A stretch of DNA of 64,000 nucleotides, taken from assembly GCA_007570785.1 (NCBI GenBank), contig ML664161.1:7696277-7760276 (forward strand). The letters are read 5' to 3'. The stretch's first letter is position 1, and the number at the start of each line of letters is the position of its first letter. The notes under the pieces are model-generated. The model saw only the letters and a list, made by a program, of their open reading frames with translations, did not search any database and was not told where the DNA came from. Positions 38,247 to 50,800 of this stretch are shown piece after piece. This DNA is from Antilocapra americana. Its lineage: Eukaryota > Chordata > Mammalia > Artiodactyla > Antilocapridae. The position numbers and the translations under genes are program-made.

Positions 38247-39258
38247 TAAGTGGATCACAATATACTGTGGAAACTCCTGAAAGAGATGGAAATACCAGAT
38301 CATGTGACTTACCTCTTGAGAAATCTGTATTCAGGTCAGGAAGCAACAGTTAGAACTGGACATGGAAAAACAGACTTTTCCAAATAGGAAAAGGAGTACG
38401 TCAAGGCTGTATATTGCCACCCTACTTATTTAACTTATATGCAGAGTACATCATGAGAAATGCTGGGCTGGATGAAGCCCAAGCTGGAATCAAGATTGCT
38501 AGGAGAAATATCAATACCTCAGATATGCAGATGATACCACCCTTATGGCAGAAAGTGAAGAAGAACTAAAGAGCCTCTTGATAAAAAAAAAGAGGACAGT
38601 GAAAAGCTGGCTTAAAGCTCAACATTCAGAAAACTAAGATCATGGCATCTGGTCCCATCACTGCATGGCAAGTAGATGGGGAAACAGTGGAAACAGTAGC
38701 TGACTTTANNNNNNNNNNATTAAAAGACACTTACTCCTTGGAAGGAAAGTTATGACCAACCTAGATAGCATATTGAAAAGCAGAGATATTACTTTGCCAA
38801 CAAAGGTCCATCTAGTCAAAGCTATGGTTTTTCCAGTGGTCATGTATGGATGTGAGAGTTGGACTATAAAGAAAGCTGAGTGCCGAAGAATTGATGCTTT
38901 TGGACTGTGGTGTTGGAGAAGACTCTTGAGAGTCCCTTGGACAGCAAGGAGATCCAACCAGTCCATCCTGAAGGAAATCAGTCCTAGGTGTTCATTGGAA
39001 GGACTGATGTTGAAGCTGAAACTCCAATACTTTGCCCACCTAGTGCGAAGAGCTGACTCATTGGCAAAGACCCTGATGATGGGAAAGATTGAGGGCAGGA
39101 GGAGAAGGGGACAACAGAGAGTGAGATGGTTGGATGGCATCACCGATTCAATGGACATGGGTTTGGGTGGACTCTGGGAGTTGGTGATGGGCAGGGAGGC
39201 CTGCCATGGGGTCACAAAGAGTCTAACACTACTCTGACTGAACTGAACTGAACTGAAT
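38247..39258 (+). mobile_element. BovB LINE fragment, largest RT remnant, with N gap
   Basis: About 1 kb of BovB. Polymerase palm phrases around gatatgcagatgatacc (38521-38537) are preserved in DNA but frames shift. After the gap (38709-38718) 161 codons stay open (38752-39237): [50 protein letters not shown]. Ends in ctgaactgaactgaactgaa. The endonuclease part is absent, so it is not autonomous. Confidence 0.88.
38709..38718. other. Assembly gap (10 N) inside BovB
   Basis: Ten N between gctgactttа-type sequence and attaaaagacac. By comparison with the copy at 2590-2650, about 50-55 bp of BovB would be expected here, so the gap probably hides more than ten bases. Confidence 0.95.
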
Positions 39259-39396
39259 TCTAAGAGACAATAAAACGGATGTAAAAATAAATGGAGGTTT
39301 AAAATTTTGAGACAGAAAGAGGGTCTGCATGAAAAAAGAATGGAAGTTCACAGTCATATAAATAAGAATAGCAAAGTACAGGCAAATAGGCGAAAG

Positions 39397-39566
39397 TAGC
39401 TTCCCTGGTGGCTCAGAAGGTAAAGAATCTGCCTGGGTCAGAAAGATCACCTGGAATAGGGCATGACAACCCACTCCAGTATTCTTGCCTGGAGAATCCC
39501 ATGGACAAAGGAGCATGGTGGGCTACAGTCCAAGGGACCATAAAGGAATCAGACAAGACTAAAGCA

Positions 39567-39570
<4 letters not shown>
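39397..39570 (+). repeat. Bov-tA SINE, internally deleted
   Basis: agcttccctggtggctcag, then a deletion after tctgcctggg, then cccactccagtattcttgcc to gactaaagcaac. Its tail has grown into an AC microsatellite. Confidence 0.9.
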
Positions 39571-39611
<41 letters not shown>

Positions 39612-39614
39612 CAC
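39571..39614 (+). repeat. (AC)n microsatellite at SINE tail
   Basis: 44 bp of AC with one interruption (acaaac), likely length-variable. Confidence 0.97.
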
Positions 39615-40936
39615 GAGCAATAAAATGTGCTTTTCATAGGTTATATATTAAAAGTAAAATGTATTATTAAATTAACTTCAAGAAAACGACAAGGAAATGT
39701 CCTGAGTAGGAGAGCAGGTAGGCATCCGGAGTCTTCAGCAAAGCCTCTGAGCGGAGGCCACATGCCGCAGTGTTGTGTCTCCAAATAGGAGGCTCAGGCC
39801 CTGTGGGCAGCAAAGCTCCTGGCTGTTAGGAGGAGAGTGCCCCAGTGATAAAGGGACACAGCAGAGGAGATGAGCAGGGTCGGTGGCCTAGATGGCCTGA
39901 CCCATTTGGCAGCTTCTGGGTAAGTCTTCTCCAATCCCTACTTGGGTCAAAAGATGGTACCAAGATGCCTGCACAACATGAGAAAGGGTGGTTGTTTGGA
40001 CACACTTTTGCTGTCTAGACACACTGGAAACACACTGAATCATTCAAACGGCAAGAAAGGAAAACTCCAGAAGTGTAGCATTTCTCAAAGTATGAAATGT
40101 TGTTCACAGTTGTTCAAGACCACGGGCACCCAAATTACAGACTGCTGCTCACAGCTGGGTGGGGGTATTCCAGAAGCTTGTCCTAGTAACAAGCCATTGG
40201 GTGATTCTTAGGACCAGGAGAGTGAGGGCAAGTAGGGCCCAGGACTGCTTCATGCTTCAAAGCTGGGGTTCAGTGAAGAAATTTGAGGACTTACTGCTAG
40301 AGACAGCAAATGAAAGAATGCTGGGAATAACATGGCCAAAATGTTCCATTCTCACGGGTTTCCACCACCAACACAGAGAATTAACCACGTTCCTAACTGA
40401 TTCATTCATCAAACATTACCCACAGAGGCCAGGCAGACAGCTGAATCAGGATTTTGAACTCCTGGGGCCTATGTTAGAGCATGGAGTGTAAAGAACACGC
40501 TCACCATCTAAGCAGGCAGGTGATTGTTTTTCCTGCTCCACCAGCACTTTCTCTCGTCCTGCTGAATTCCTTGCCTGTTTCAGGGCCCACATATTCTTCA
40601 TTCCTTTCTGCCTTTGTTCCAGCCACTCCCACTCAATGGAATGTCTCTCCCTTTTTTTCCTGTCCCCTAATCTGGTGAAGGCCACCTCTTCTTGGAAGCC
40701 ATCCATAAACATTCCAGGCAGGAGCCCTTTCTCTTCCGTCCCAGAGCAGTCCCTGCTTTCCTCTGGCAAATGCTGGGCTCTGCTTCTTTTGGTGTTGTCT
40801 CTGTGCCTGTTCGTGCTCTTCCCTTGCCTTCCCACCTGCCCTTTAGCAAAAGGAGACTGCAGCTCCTTGGAGGCAGAGATCATATCTTCATCAGCTTTCT
40901 GCCTCAGCATCCAGTGTGAGGGCTGCTATGCAATGT
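39615..40936. other. Intergenic stretch with L2 relic
   Basis: 39615-40480 is unassigned; a 110-codon plus frame at 40159-40491 shows no family resemblance. 40480-40925 reads as a diverged L2-like element (agctccttggaggcagag, tttctgcctcagcatccag). Confidence 0.5.
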
Positions 40937-41158
40937 GTGTGTATGCTAAGTTGCTTCAGTCATGTCTGACTTTGCAAAACCAATGACTGTAGCCCGCCCA
41001 GCTCTTCAGTCCATGGAATTCTCCAGGCAAGAAAAATGGAGTGGGTAGCCATTCTGTTTTCCAGGGAATCTTCCCGACCCACAGGTCGAACCGGTGTCTC
41101 TTATGTCTCCTGCATTGGCAGGTGGGTTCTTTACCAGCAATGCCACCTAGGAAGCAAC
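40937..41158 (-). repeat. Bov-tA/Bov-A SINE
   Basis: Reverse copy: gtatgctaagttgcttcagt to aatgccacctaggaagc, followed by a run of C (41158-41170). Confidence 0.9.
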
Positions 41159-41186
41159 CCCCCCCCCCCCACTACGTCATATGTGC

Positions 41187-41265
41187 AATGCGTGCCAAGT
41201 CGCTTCGGTCTTGTCTGACTTTTTGTGACCCTGTGGACTGTAGCCTGCCAGGCTTCTCTGTCCTA
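41187..41265 (-). repeat. Bov-tA SINE, truncated
   Basis: Only the 3' third remains: ccaagtcgcttcggtcttg to caggcttctctgtcc. Confidence 0.85.
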
Positions 41266-41381
41266 GGCAGCTGGTAAATAAATCATTGCTTGGTTTTTCT
41301 CTACATAGGTAGGTTTGTGTGTAGCTTGTCAAAAAGTCAGATTGTGGCTATCTCCAACACTTCTAAAAGAAATAGGATGGC

Positions 41382-41597
41382 ATGTATTTCTCTGGTGGCT
41401 CAGTCTATAAAGTATCTGCCTGCAATGTGGGAGACCTAGCTTTGATCCCTGGATTGAGAAGATCCCCTGGAGGAGGGCATGGCAACGCACTTCAGTATTC
41501 TTGTCTGGAGAATCCCCATGGACAGAGGAGCCTGGCGGGCTACAGTCCTCGGGGTTGCAAAGAGTCCGACATGGCTGAGTGGCTAAGCACAGCACTG
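41382..41597 (+). repeat. Bov-tA/Bov-A SINE
   Basis: Full-length: tttctctggtggctcagtc to ccgacatggctgagtggc. Confidence 0.9.
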
Positions 41598-41708
41598 CAC
41601 ATAAGCAGGCAAAAAATAAAAATACTTTTTTTTTGAGTTCTCTGATACTTGAAGATGATAAGGCAGCTTTGTTAAGATGAACACAACCAAGATACAAAAG
41701 AAGGTTCT

Positions 41709-41805
41709 GGGACTTCTCTGGTGGACCAGTAAAGATTCCACGCTCTCAATGCAGTGGCAGGGTTTGATCCCATACACTGCAGAATGCAGCCAGAAGTAAA
41801 CCAAA
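41709..41805 (+). repeat. tRNA-derived SINE fragment
   Basis: gggacttctctggtggacc and atgcagtggcagggtttg, a truncated CHR/tRNA-Glu type copy. Confidence 0.7.
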
Positions 41806-42400
41806 CAAATGAAGATCTTTAGGGAAGATGTGAACAGTTACATTTTCCAAATTATGGACCAAGGACTTCAGCAGGGCTGGAGAGTATGTATCTATAACAA
41901 GGGGTCCAGTACCTAAGTGTATACTGAGCATTGTTTGTAGACTAAATGACTCACACGTACAAGGACTTTTTTGAAATGATGTGGCTTATAAAATGCAGTT
42001 ACATTTAGAAGCGTTACTGAACTTTTTTTGCTTTTTAGCTTCTTAGGTGATTATGATGGGAAGTCATCATATTTAAAATGATTGGGAAACTCAGGCTTGT
42101 AAGGTGACTGGCATCCAGTTAGCTGATGCAGTGGCTTCTGTCTTACAGCATGTCCACTCTGTGCTGGTACTTTGCCCTGTAGAAGTGCTTTGAATTCTGC
42201 CTAAGATTAACCACCGATTACCTGGATAAAGCCAGCAACAGAAATCTAAATATGGACACCAGGTGGGCCTGATGCTGGGTGATGCTCCTCCCTCTTTGTT
42301 CCCTTTCTATATTTATCCCATCAATTTTTGAGATGGGCAGTACATTCCTATACTAAAAAAAAAAATGATCTGGACTTTTATAAGTTCTCTTGAGCAGTTA
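41806..42400. other. Unassigned intergenic stretch
   Basis: No repeat family or gene recognised; a poly-A run lies at 42354-42364. Confidence 0.5.
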
Positions 42401-42401
42401 T

Positions 42402-42597
42402 TGGGCTTCTCTGGTGGCTCGCGGTAAAGAATTTGCCTGCCAAGCAGAAGATGCAGGTTTGATCCCTGGGTCAGGAAGATCCCTTGGAGGAAGGCATGAC
42501 AACCCACTCCAGTATTCTTGCCTGGGAAATCCCAGCCTGGCAGGTTAGAGTCCATGGAGTCAAAGTCAGACACGACTTAGTGACTAAACAACAACAA
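42402..42597 (+). repeat. Bov-tA SINE, internally deleted
   Basis: gggcttctctggtggctcg to gacttagtgactaaacaac; lacks the ccatggacagaggagcc segment. Confidence 0.9.
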
Positions 42598-44480
42598 AGA
42601 ACAAATATTACTACATTTAAAAAATTTCCACTAAGCAGGGAAATTTCAAAAACAAAACTAAAGCGTTCCCTGTGCTACCCCAAATCTTGTGGGGACCAAC
42701 AAAAAGACTGCCAATTATTAACTTTACCAAACTAGAACATTCAATGAAATGAATGTATACATATTATTATCAGATTCTCAAATACATCTTCATTATATGA
42801 GTGCATGCCACCTGCAAACAAGATTGTCTTTAAATGAGCTTTATGGAAAAGTCATTCTGTTGTCCTTTGCCTTGGTCTGGTGATAATTTTGGCCTGTCAG
42901 ATTGATGGGCCTCCAACTATGAATGGCTGTCCTAGTGAGGAGGAAGGGTGAGCTGAGGGGACAGCATCAGATTATCCTGAAGGCTATACTATTTCTTTCT
43001 GCTCCAGTGATGCCTCCTAGCCCTAAATTCCTCAGTCTTAACTGGCATCTCTTTTACAAAATGAGTTTAGTAATACAGGACAACCTGAGATCCTGCAGCA
43101 TGGGCGTGGGGCTAGAACATTCTGTCACACCATAATGTTGCTGGACTGTGTGGTCCTGACATCATCTGGTAAAATAACTTTGATCTTTGGAATCCAAGAT
43201 GACTATTTTTTGGCTGGAGGTGACCCTTTTAAAATTGTTATTGTCATGGAACATGAACTTAGTTGCTTACAGAAATATAAAAACACATATTCAAGCTGAT
43301 GCTATTCAATTTTAAAGAAAACCAACACTCTAAAATATTGTCACATAAATTATTAAGAACTTATTTTCGAATTTTTTATGGTGTCTTTTACGACTGCAAT
43401 TTGTGATGCCTAGATCATCTGCAATGACTGATACCTCAGGCATTACTTAGCATCTGTTTCACATTCTTCATCTATAACAGAAACCAATACCCTGTATCTT
43501 CTGTAAAGGACTCCAGGAATCTACAGCATTTTTGGAATCCAAAAATGGCTTTGGTACTGGAAAAGGTTGATTAAAACCATCACCCTTGCTATTTAATATG
43601 AATTATACATTATCCTGCATCTCAACAGATTTATGAAAAAACATGAAAAGTAATAAACAAAACAATTCTTTTACTGTTATATTGCTTTATATCACTTCAT
43701 TATCTTCTTCTTTTATTTATTTTTAATATTTCTTTTATTAAGTGAGCAGGAAAATACATGGTTGAACATATTGAAACTACAAGTTGTGCCCTTTACAAGA
43801 CTGAGTGAAACAAAGATTCATCATAAGGCATGTGTCAATTTCCTACAACAAAACTTCATGCAACACCATTCAATGGAGCTGAATATATACAGATGTTACA
43901 GGCCGCCCAGGGAAGCCTTATAACTATTGTCACTTGGAAGAATGATAAGACCAAAATGTCATTAGGCTTTCCTGAAGCTGCATTTGGCAGGAGATACCTT
44001 TAATGTTGTTTATTTCTTGTTTTAGGAAAAAAAAAAAAAAAGAATTGTTGTTACTATGCTTAAACATTTAGACCAAACACCAAAATTTAGAATCTTCTTC
44101 CCACTTCTAGCAACTCTGCACTTACTGTAATGCCAGTAGCTTAAAATGGATCATTATCTGTATAAATGTAAGAATCTTGAAATACTATTTTTCTCAAGGT
44201 TCTATATGGCAGCCTCTCTTGCAACCCTGCAGGGCTTCAACCCTTGACCTGTTAAGATGATTTATGGAGCCAAAAAGTACAGCCATGATTATTAGCCAGG
44301 TGCTTTCCATCTACAGTAGCCTCCCAGGAAAGAAAATCCATTGATTGTTCCCTTTTCTACATGAAAGCAGACCTATCCTTTTATAATATAGAATTTGGAC
44401 ACAGATTTTTGTTTAGATATTGAAATGAAAATGGTCTTATAGGCGTATACCTTAACAAAAGAATTCTAAAACTATTATTA
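42598..44480. other. Unassigned intergenic stretch
   Basis: 1.9 kb of AT-rich DNA with no recognised gene or young repeat; A-runs at 44027-44041. Nothing supports coding. Confidence 0.5.
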
Positions 44481-45035
44481 TTTATTTTCATTCATGTGCT
44501 CATCCAATAAATACTTACTGATTACTATTTGCCAGGCATTCTTGTAGGTACAGGAGATAGGCCAGTGAACAAACTAGATGTTGACAAAGCTCTATGAAAG
44601 GCAATAAAGCAGAGACTAAATGGGCAATTGGGAATTATCTTATACAGGTCTCTGATAGGACAGGAATATTTGTGCAGAGACCCAAAGGTAGGGGAGCGCA
44701 CATTGCATAGATACATGAATGGAGGGCTTTCTAGACAGAGGAGAGAGCCAGGGCAAAGACCTCGAGAAAGCCACATGCTTTGAGTGTTTCCTGGGTAAAG
44801 CAAGGAGGGCAGTGTGGCTGAGCAAAGTGAAAAGTAGGGAAACTAGGGGAAAAGTAGATGAAGTCAGAGAAGTGGTAGCGGTGGTTGGGGATGGAGCAAG
44901 GTGGAGGTCAGATTTATGAGGGCCTTATAGACCACTGTGAGGACACTGACATTCTGAGTAAGATGGGAGGACATGGAGCACTTGAGCAGAAAGGTAGCGT
45001 AACCTGTGTATTAGTGGATGTTTAAAAATGTCATC

Positions 45036-45312
45036 TTGGACCTCCCTGGTGGTCCAGTGGTTAAGAATCTGCCTGCCAATGCTGGGCACACAGGTTCCAC
45101 CCCTGGTCTGGGGAGATCCCACGTGTCAGGGAGCAACTAAGCCTGTGTGCCACAACTACTGAGCCTGAGCGCTGGATTTACCAAAGCTGGCATACCTAGA
45201 GCCCATGCGCCACCACGAGAGGAGCCGCCTCAGGGAAGAAAGTAGCTCCCACTCGCCTCAGCTAGAGAAAGCCCTTGGGCAGCAGCAAAGACTCAGCACA
45301 GCCAAAAAAAGG
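45036..45312 (+). repeat. CHR-type tRNA SINE
   Basis: Head ggacctccctggtggtcc, then tgccacaactactgagcc and gcctcagctagagaaagccc, ending cacagccaaaaaaaggg. Confidence 0.88.
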
Positions 45313-45370
45313 GAAACTGGAATATTTTCTGGTCTGAAGGAGCAAAATTGCCATTTACTGACATAGAATA

Positions 45371-45560
45371 ATGCTGGGGAAGACTGAAGGTGGGAGGAGA
45401 AAGGGACGACAGACGATGAGACAGGTTGGATGGCATCAATGACTTGATGGACAGGAGCTTGAGTAGACTCTGGGAGTTGGTGATGGACAGGGAGGCCCGG
45501 TGTGCTGTGGTCCACAGGTTGCAGAGTCGGACACAACTGAACAACTGAACTGAACTGAAT
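45371..45560 (+). mobile_element. BovB LINE 3' end
   Basis: aatgctggggaagactgaag to caactgaactgaactgaat; only the last 190 bp of BovB. Confidence 0.85.
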
Positions 45561-46565
45561 ACTGTAATGGACTCCCATTACACATTGGTAGGTGGGGTGC
45601 AAATCAGTTTAGTTTTAAACATGTTGAATTTGAGATGTCAATTGCACATCCAATGAAGATGTCAAGTAAGTAGTTAGATGTATAAATATGGTTTTCAGAA
45701 AAGAGGTTAGGGCTGGCGATAAAAATACGAATATTGTCTCTATATAGTTGATTTTTCAAGCCCCAAGATTGGAAGGGATCGCTTAAGAGAGTGGATATCC
45801 AGTGCTGGGCACTCTAGGAATTCAGCAAAGGAGACCCAGAAGGAATGGCCAGAGGGGTGAAAGAGCATGAGGGGTGTCCCTGAGCCGAGAAACTTCTTCA
45901 AGGAGGGAGTTATCACCCGTGTTAAAGACTGAAGGTAAATCAAGAAGCATGAAGTCAGACCTGGCTACTGCATTTGACATCATGAATGTAACTGGTTCCC
46001 GCAGCAAGAGCTGCTGTGGTGGGGATAAAAGCCTGATTTGAGGTTTTCTTGGGCCTGAAGGGGAGAAGATGAGATGGCAATTAAGGAAGATAAGGGGCCT
46101 GTAGCATAAACAGAGTGAAACTCACCAGTAGAATGGGTAAAGCTGGTGATGCAGAAGACCATGGTGGGGGGGTGGGATTTTGGGGGTGATGACCTTTATT
46201 TGGTGATGATGGATAGATAGGTCTACCTAGAGCAAATGAGAATTGACTGCTACCAGCTTAGGAGGTGGTGAGGTAATCAGTACCCGTGAAGTTTAACTGG
46301 TCAAGATTAGGAAACTGAGAAGCCAGGGTATTTAGGGGATTGTCTAAGTGGTTACTGAAATCACAAGAACTAATTAAGGGTGGTGTTGGAGATGGTGAGA
46401 AGGAGCTAAGAGCCAAGATACTGAAACAATGAAGGGGAGTGGCTGAAGATAACTGGAGACTTCATAGGCTAAAGGCAAGAGCTTCAAAGCATTCCAGTGT
46501 TTGGGAGGAAGAAGGGATAATAGTTTGGGAGTGGTAATGAAGAACAAGCAGGCGTCCTAAAATGT

Positions 46566-46571
46566 TTTATT
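46566..46571 (-). terminator. Candidate distal TNIK poly(A) signal (AATAAA)
   Basis: Plus-strand tttatt, read as AATAAA on the transcript; cleavage would fall near 46545. The following minus-strand text (tgcttgttcttc) is moderately U-rich. Another AATAAA at about 46195 in the old repeat cannot be excluded. Confidence 0.45.
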
Positions 46572-47728
46572 ATTCACATTTTGATAGAGATAACATAAAA
46601 TAGTATATTCCAGGGTGTGGCAGTCACAGTCAAGGAAAACCTTGGCTTAGAACCTACCAAATCATTTCTAACTACTGCTTAGAACAACCTTAGACAACAG
46701 TAATTGAAGGCTTTGTGAATGCAGGGAAAAAATACTTGAAAGTAACCAAAACATTCAGACTAGAAAATACGCCAAGAAGATTTCTTTCTTTATACCCCCA
46801 CACAGGTGAGAATGATCCAGTTTCAGCATATTTTTTGACAATTTAAAACACTTTAGAAAACTGGAGATTTAAACAGCATAAACACTCTTAGGCATAGCAG
46901 AATGACAGTTTCCCCTTCCAATATTATAAATTTGGCATTTCTACAGTTACATTAACATTGTAAAAAAAAAAAAAAAGACAGCTAAATGCACAAAAACAGT
47001 TTTACAACATCCAATTTGAAACTTCATTTAAGCTGTCATCCTTTTTCCCCTCCTGCTACAGATTTATTTCTTGCTGTCACCTAACATTTGAAATTCAGGT
47101 TCAGGTGATGTCTGAGGTTTTTAAATAAACCATAATGCAAAATTACTATTCCTTAACACTAACCCAGAGGGAGAAATACAAGGAAGAGACAGCGGGGGCA
47201 TGGGTGTTTGCTACGGACGAGCAAGGATCCGCTGCTGGAAATGAAAACTTACCTTTTCTCCAGCCCAACTGCGCAGTGCAATTTGGCGTGACAAAAACAA
47301 TCAAAACCAAACCCTATCACTCAAGGAATTGAGTTTGTTTGAAGATATCTACACAAACCCAAAAAATCTGGAAACTTTAGGACATTTCCATTTTAAACTG
47401 TATTTTCTAGTCTTCCTCCAAATGTTTGCCATCATGGACACAGAATCCAAGATTTTGATGTGAATTTAGAATACCTCAAAACTTATTCAGAGATTTTGGT
47501 TTTAAAAATGTTTTTATGAAGATTTTTATTTTGGTGCATTCTGGCTTTTTCTGGAATGACAGCCTTAGAAGAATAATTTTCAAAGCAGAGGGTTATGGTC
47601 TCATACTGTTTAAGGTTACGCAAAATTTTGAATATCCTAAGTATCTATGGAAAAAAATCCCCCAAATTCCAATGATACAGTTTGGAAATCAAACAATACT
47701 AGAAAATGTTTGGTGGACATGTGTAAAT

Positions 47729-47855
47729 GGTCAGTTTTTTTTTTCAGCTGTGCCATGCAAGGTGAGGGATCTTCATTCCCTGACCAGAGATAGAACCTCT
47801 GCCCCCTGCAGTGGAAGTGGAGTCTCCACAACTAGACCACCAGGGAAGTCCCTCA
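47729..47855 (-). repeat. tRNA-derived SINE inside TNIK 3'UTR
   Basis: In transcript orientation it begins gggacttccctggtggtc and ends near ggcacagctgaaaaaaaaa. Flanks atggtcagtttt and gtggtcaatttt look like an aged target duplication. Confidence 0.85.
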
Positions 47856-50800
47856 GTGGTCAATTTTGAACTTGCAAATTCTCAAAAGGGTTTCTCTTTC
47901 ACTGGGGCTTCTGAAAGATCAGTTTATATCCATTTTGAAACCCATACAAGGACAGAACATTTTAACATTCTTGATATTGCAACCCTGATCAAGGCCAAAA
48001 TGTTATGGCATTTATGAGAAATATTGACAGGTAAATGAAATCAAATTTAGATTTTTGGATTTTATGTTGTAACTATATAGTCTCAGGTAGGTCAGTTTGG
48101 GGTTTGTTATTTTTTTGATTTGCTTAGATTTAAGTTTAAGAGGAATGAACGAAAAAGTGACTAATAATTCACAGAAACTGTTGAGATGGTTAGAACATAG
48201 AATCAGGAGATTGGGAATCATGGGAGCATGGCAGAGTCATTCAGAATTGCCGTCAGCATGTTTCGGATATTCTATTTTCCTCCAGAAGTTTAAAACATTT
48301 TGACCAATAACTGCATGTTCTTTCTTAAAATAATGTAGCACATCTTGTATCTTAAAGCAATCAGCATGAATGAAAGTGATGCCTGTTCAAGCAGACTTTC
48401 AAAGACAACACACACTGTTAACACAAAGAGCTCTTCAACATTTCAAGAATACAGTGATGGGAACTGGGACACATACTAGTAGGGAAAACATTTTTTTTTT
48501 TTTTTAGCTTATGGAATGTGAGTTTAGCTGCTTCCTTGTCTGGGCAATGGACAAAACCCAAATGGCTCCGGCCTGAATTTTTCACATGTTTCTAATCTAC
48601 TGCACAGGAGGGACCAAAGACACCACTTACCAATAAGTCACAAGAGCAGACAGAAAACTGTTAGTAGGTCTTGACAACCAGGAATTAAGAGGCTTTTAAA
48701 AAATGTGTATCTAAGATGTATGTCTTAGAAAGCAATGCTAAAGTGTGAGAAAAATGGAGTACCTGTTTGAGTGGCCTCGTGGGATGTCATCTGTACCTTA
48801 ATCTACACTGTTGAAATAGCTCTTGGTCTTCTTGAGGCTCTGTTTGAAAGTCTTCAAGAAAAATGAGCTCTATCTAAACAGTCATTAGATTTTGTGTGGC
48901 ACTTAATGCAAGATATCCTCCCTTACCTTGTGTGCAAGGACAAGGATCTGAATGTAACTGGCATGGGGAGAACTCTCCCCATCTTAAAGGATCTTGTAGG
49001 TCATCTGCTCCCACCATGCACTGCATGGAGGAATCCTTGCTAATATCCTAAGCTAGTGCCCAGGAATGACAGTCACCTGACAGACTCTGGCCCACAACTG
49101 TGGTGTAAGCAGCCACAGTGGATTTTATTGCATGATCATCAATATTGAGTAGCAGGGAATGAAATGATCTAGTGAAACTTTGGGGGAGGGAGTGTTCCCT
49201 TTCTCTTTGTATACAAATCTTAATAAAAATTTTTTTTAGCTTTGAAACTAATTAGATTCAGTTTTAGTTTTTCTTGTAGTGGATTTTATCCCTAAAACTG
49301 GCTCATTTTATTCTTAAGATGATATTAAGAGGGATGAAGAGCACAACCTCCCCCTTGCTTCTGGCAAAAAAAAAAAAAAAAAAGAATTAAAGCAAACTGA
49401 AATGTTGGTAGTTGTTATGAGCCAAAAGAACAGTTATTCTGAAATATTCTGCATGACCTAGGCCTTCAGTATTTCAGGGGTAGGGCCTGTCCTTATGGAG
49501 GAAAATGTATTTTTGGAGATAAAAACTTCAAGGGATTCTTAAGAAATCTTTTAAGGAACACAGATTTGTGGGGGGCCATTTTAAATATGGTTTTGCCTTG
49601 TACTCTGTGTAAAATATTTGTACAAAAATATAAAAAGCATGGCTTGATGGTTAACGTCTGTGTTTTATTTTTCTTGGCACCAGAAAAGCTCATGTTCTAT
49701 TTTATGTCACTGTACATACTGTAAACAAGACTGCATTAATATTGTTTTCTTATGATTTTTTGTTTCAATGCATCTAGATTTTAAAAAATACATTCACAAA
49801 CTACCTTATGTTTAAACACAATGATTCCCTTTTATTTCTTTACTGTACCCCAAATCCCACAATAAAAAAATCAGTTAAAGCTGTGTGTTTCGAACTTATC
49901 ACTTAGAAATCAAAACGAAACAAAACATAAAACAAAGATCAGTTTGCAACATAATTTAAAGAAGCGTCTGGTTCAAAATACCACAGCAGCAATATAAAGA
50001 GCTGGTGGCAATCACATGCGGAGATGAGACCCAAATCAATGTGTCTTGTCCATGTCAGCATCCAATTACAGTAGTTGCTATTCAATCCCAAACGTTATTG
50101 CTGAATTTGTGGCATGGAATTTGCGAAGATCATATTGTTCAGCAGCAGAACCTTAGCAGTAAAAATGAGAACGGGAGGATTTCATTGCTTTTGAGTGCTA
50201 AAGGGACCACAATGAGGACATCTTGGTGATCGCCTGAAGATAATCCTCAATTCCATTTGTGTGTTACCTGCTTAAAATAAATGCAAATGACAACCACCTT
50301 TACAGGAGGGGCAGAATCAGCCACTTCAAAAACTAGAGTATTTCCCCTTCCGTGTCCCCCACCTTGCCCAAGCCACCAGATTGAAATGGTGCTGTTTTCC
50401 TAATGTGTATTTCGTTCTCATTAATAGTACATCAGCTGCTCATGTATTTAGGCAAAATCAGTAGGCTCGTAGATTTTTTTGGTTTTGGATCTGTTTACAG
50501 TAATTGCTTTCTCTAGAAACAAGCCACATCAGTTTTGTTGCTGTTGGATTTTTTTTTCTCCAATTTTTCGAGAACAATTTGGTCAACCACTGTTTTGTTT
50601 TAAAAATGTGAACTACACTTGAGATTGCCAGTTGAGCTCTCTATACGTCTCCTGGAGATAACACTGCTGTGATGGACAGTGAAACGAAACCAACGAAACG
50701 AGGTAGGTTAAAACAGGAAGCGCAACACGGATACTGTTTTGCAACACCTTGATACCACAGGCGGCCATGCTCAGAGCTTTGGAAAAAAAATCCCAGTCAC

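Larger units (their letters stand above)
44480..46555 (+). repeat. Long ancient mammalian repeat, interrupted twice
   Basis: Reads in order from tactatttgccaggcattc through agacccaaaggtaggggag, gagggcagtgtggctgagc and agggccttatagacc to gtttagttttaaacatgttg, gccagaggggtgaaagagc and later G-rich text. It resembles a roughly 2-kb old mammalian interspersed repeat. A CHR SINE (45036-45312) and a BovB end (45371-45560) are inserted in it. It stops next to the inferred TNIK poly(A) site. Confidence 0.55.

Noticed and set aside
38752..39237. 161-codon open frame as a possible gene
   Set aside because: It is the C-terminal part of a 5'-truncated BovB LINE; similar text recurs at 2700-3150, 14830-15300 and 23180-23630.
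40159..40491. 110-codon plus-strand frame
   Set aside because: No recognisable domain, no splice context, lies in intergenic DNA with old repeat traces.
40446..40910. 154-codon minus-strand frame
   Set aside because: Overlaps a diverged L2-like repeat and reads as low-complexity charged sequence without domain features.
46195..46200. AATAAA further left as the TNIK end
   Set aside because: It lies inside the old repeat that begins beyond 46555; the signal at 46566 fits the change in repeat density better, though this is not proven.
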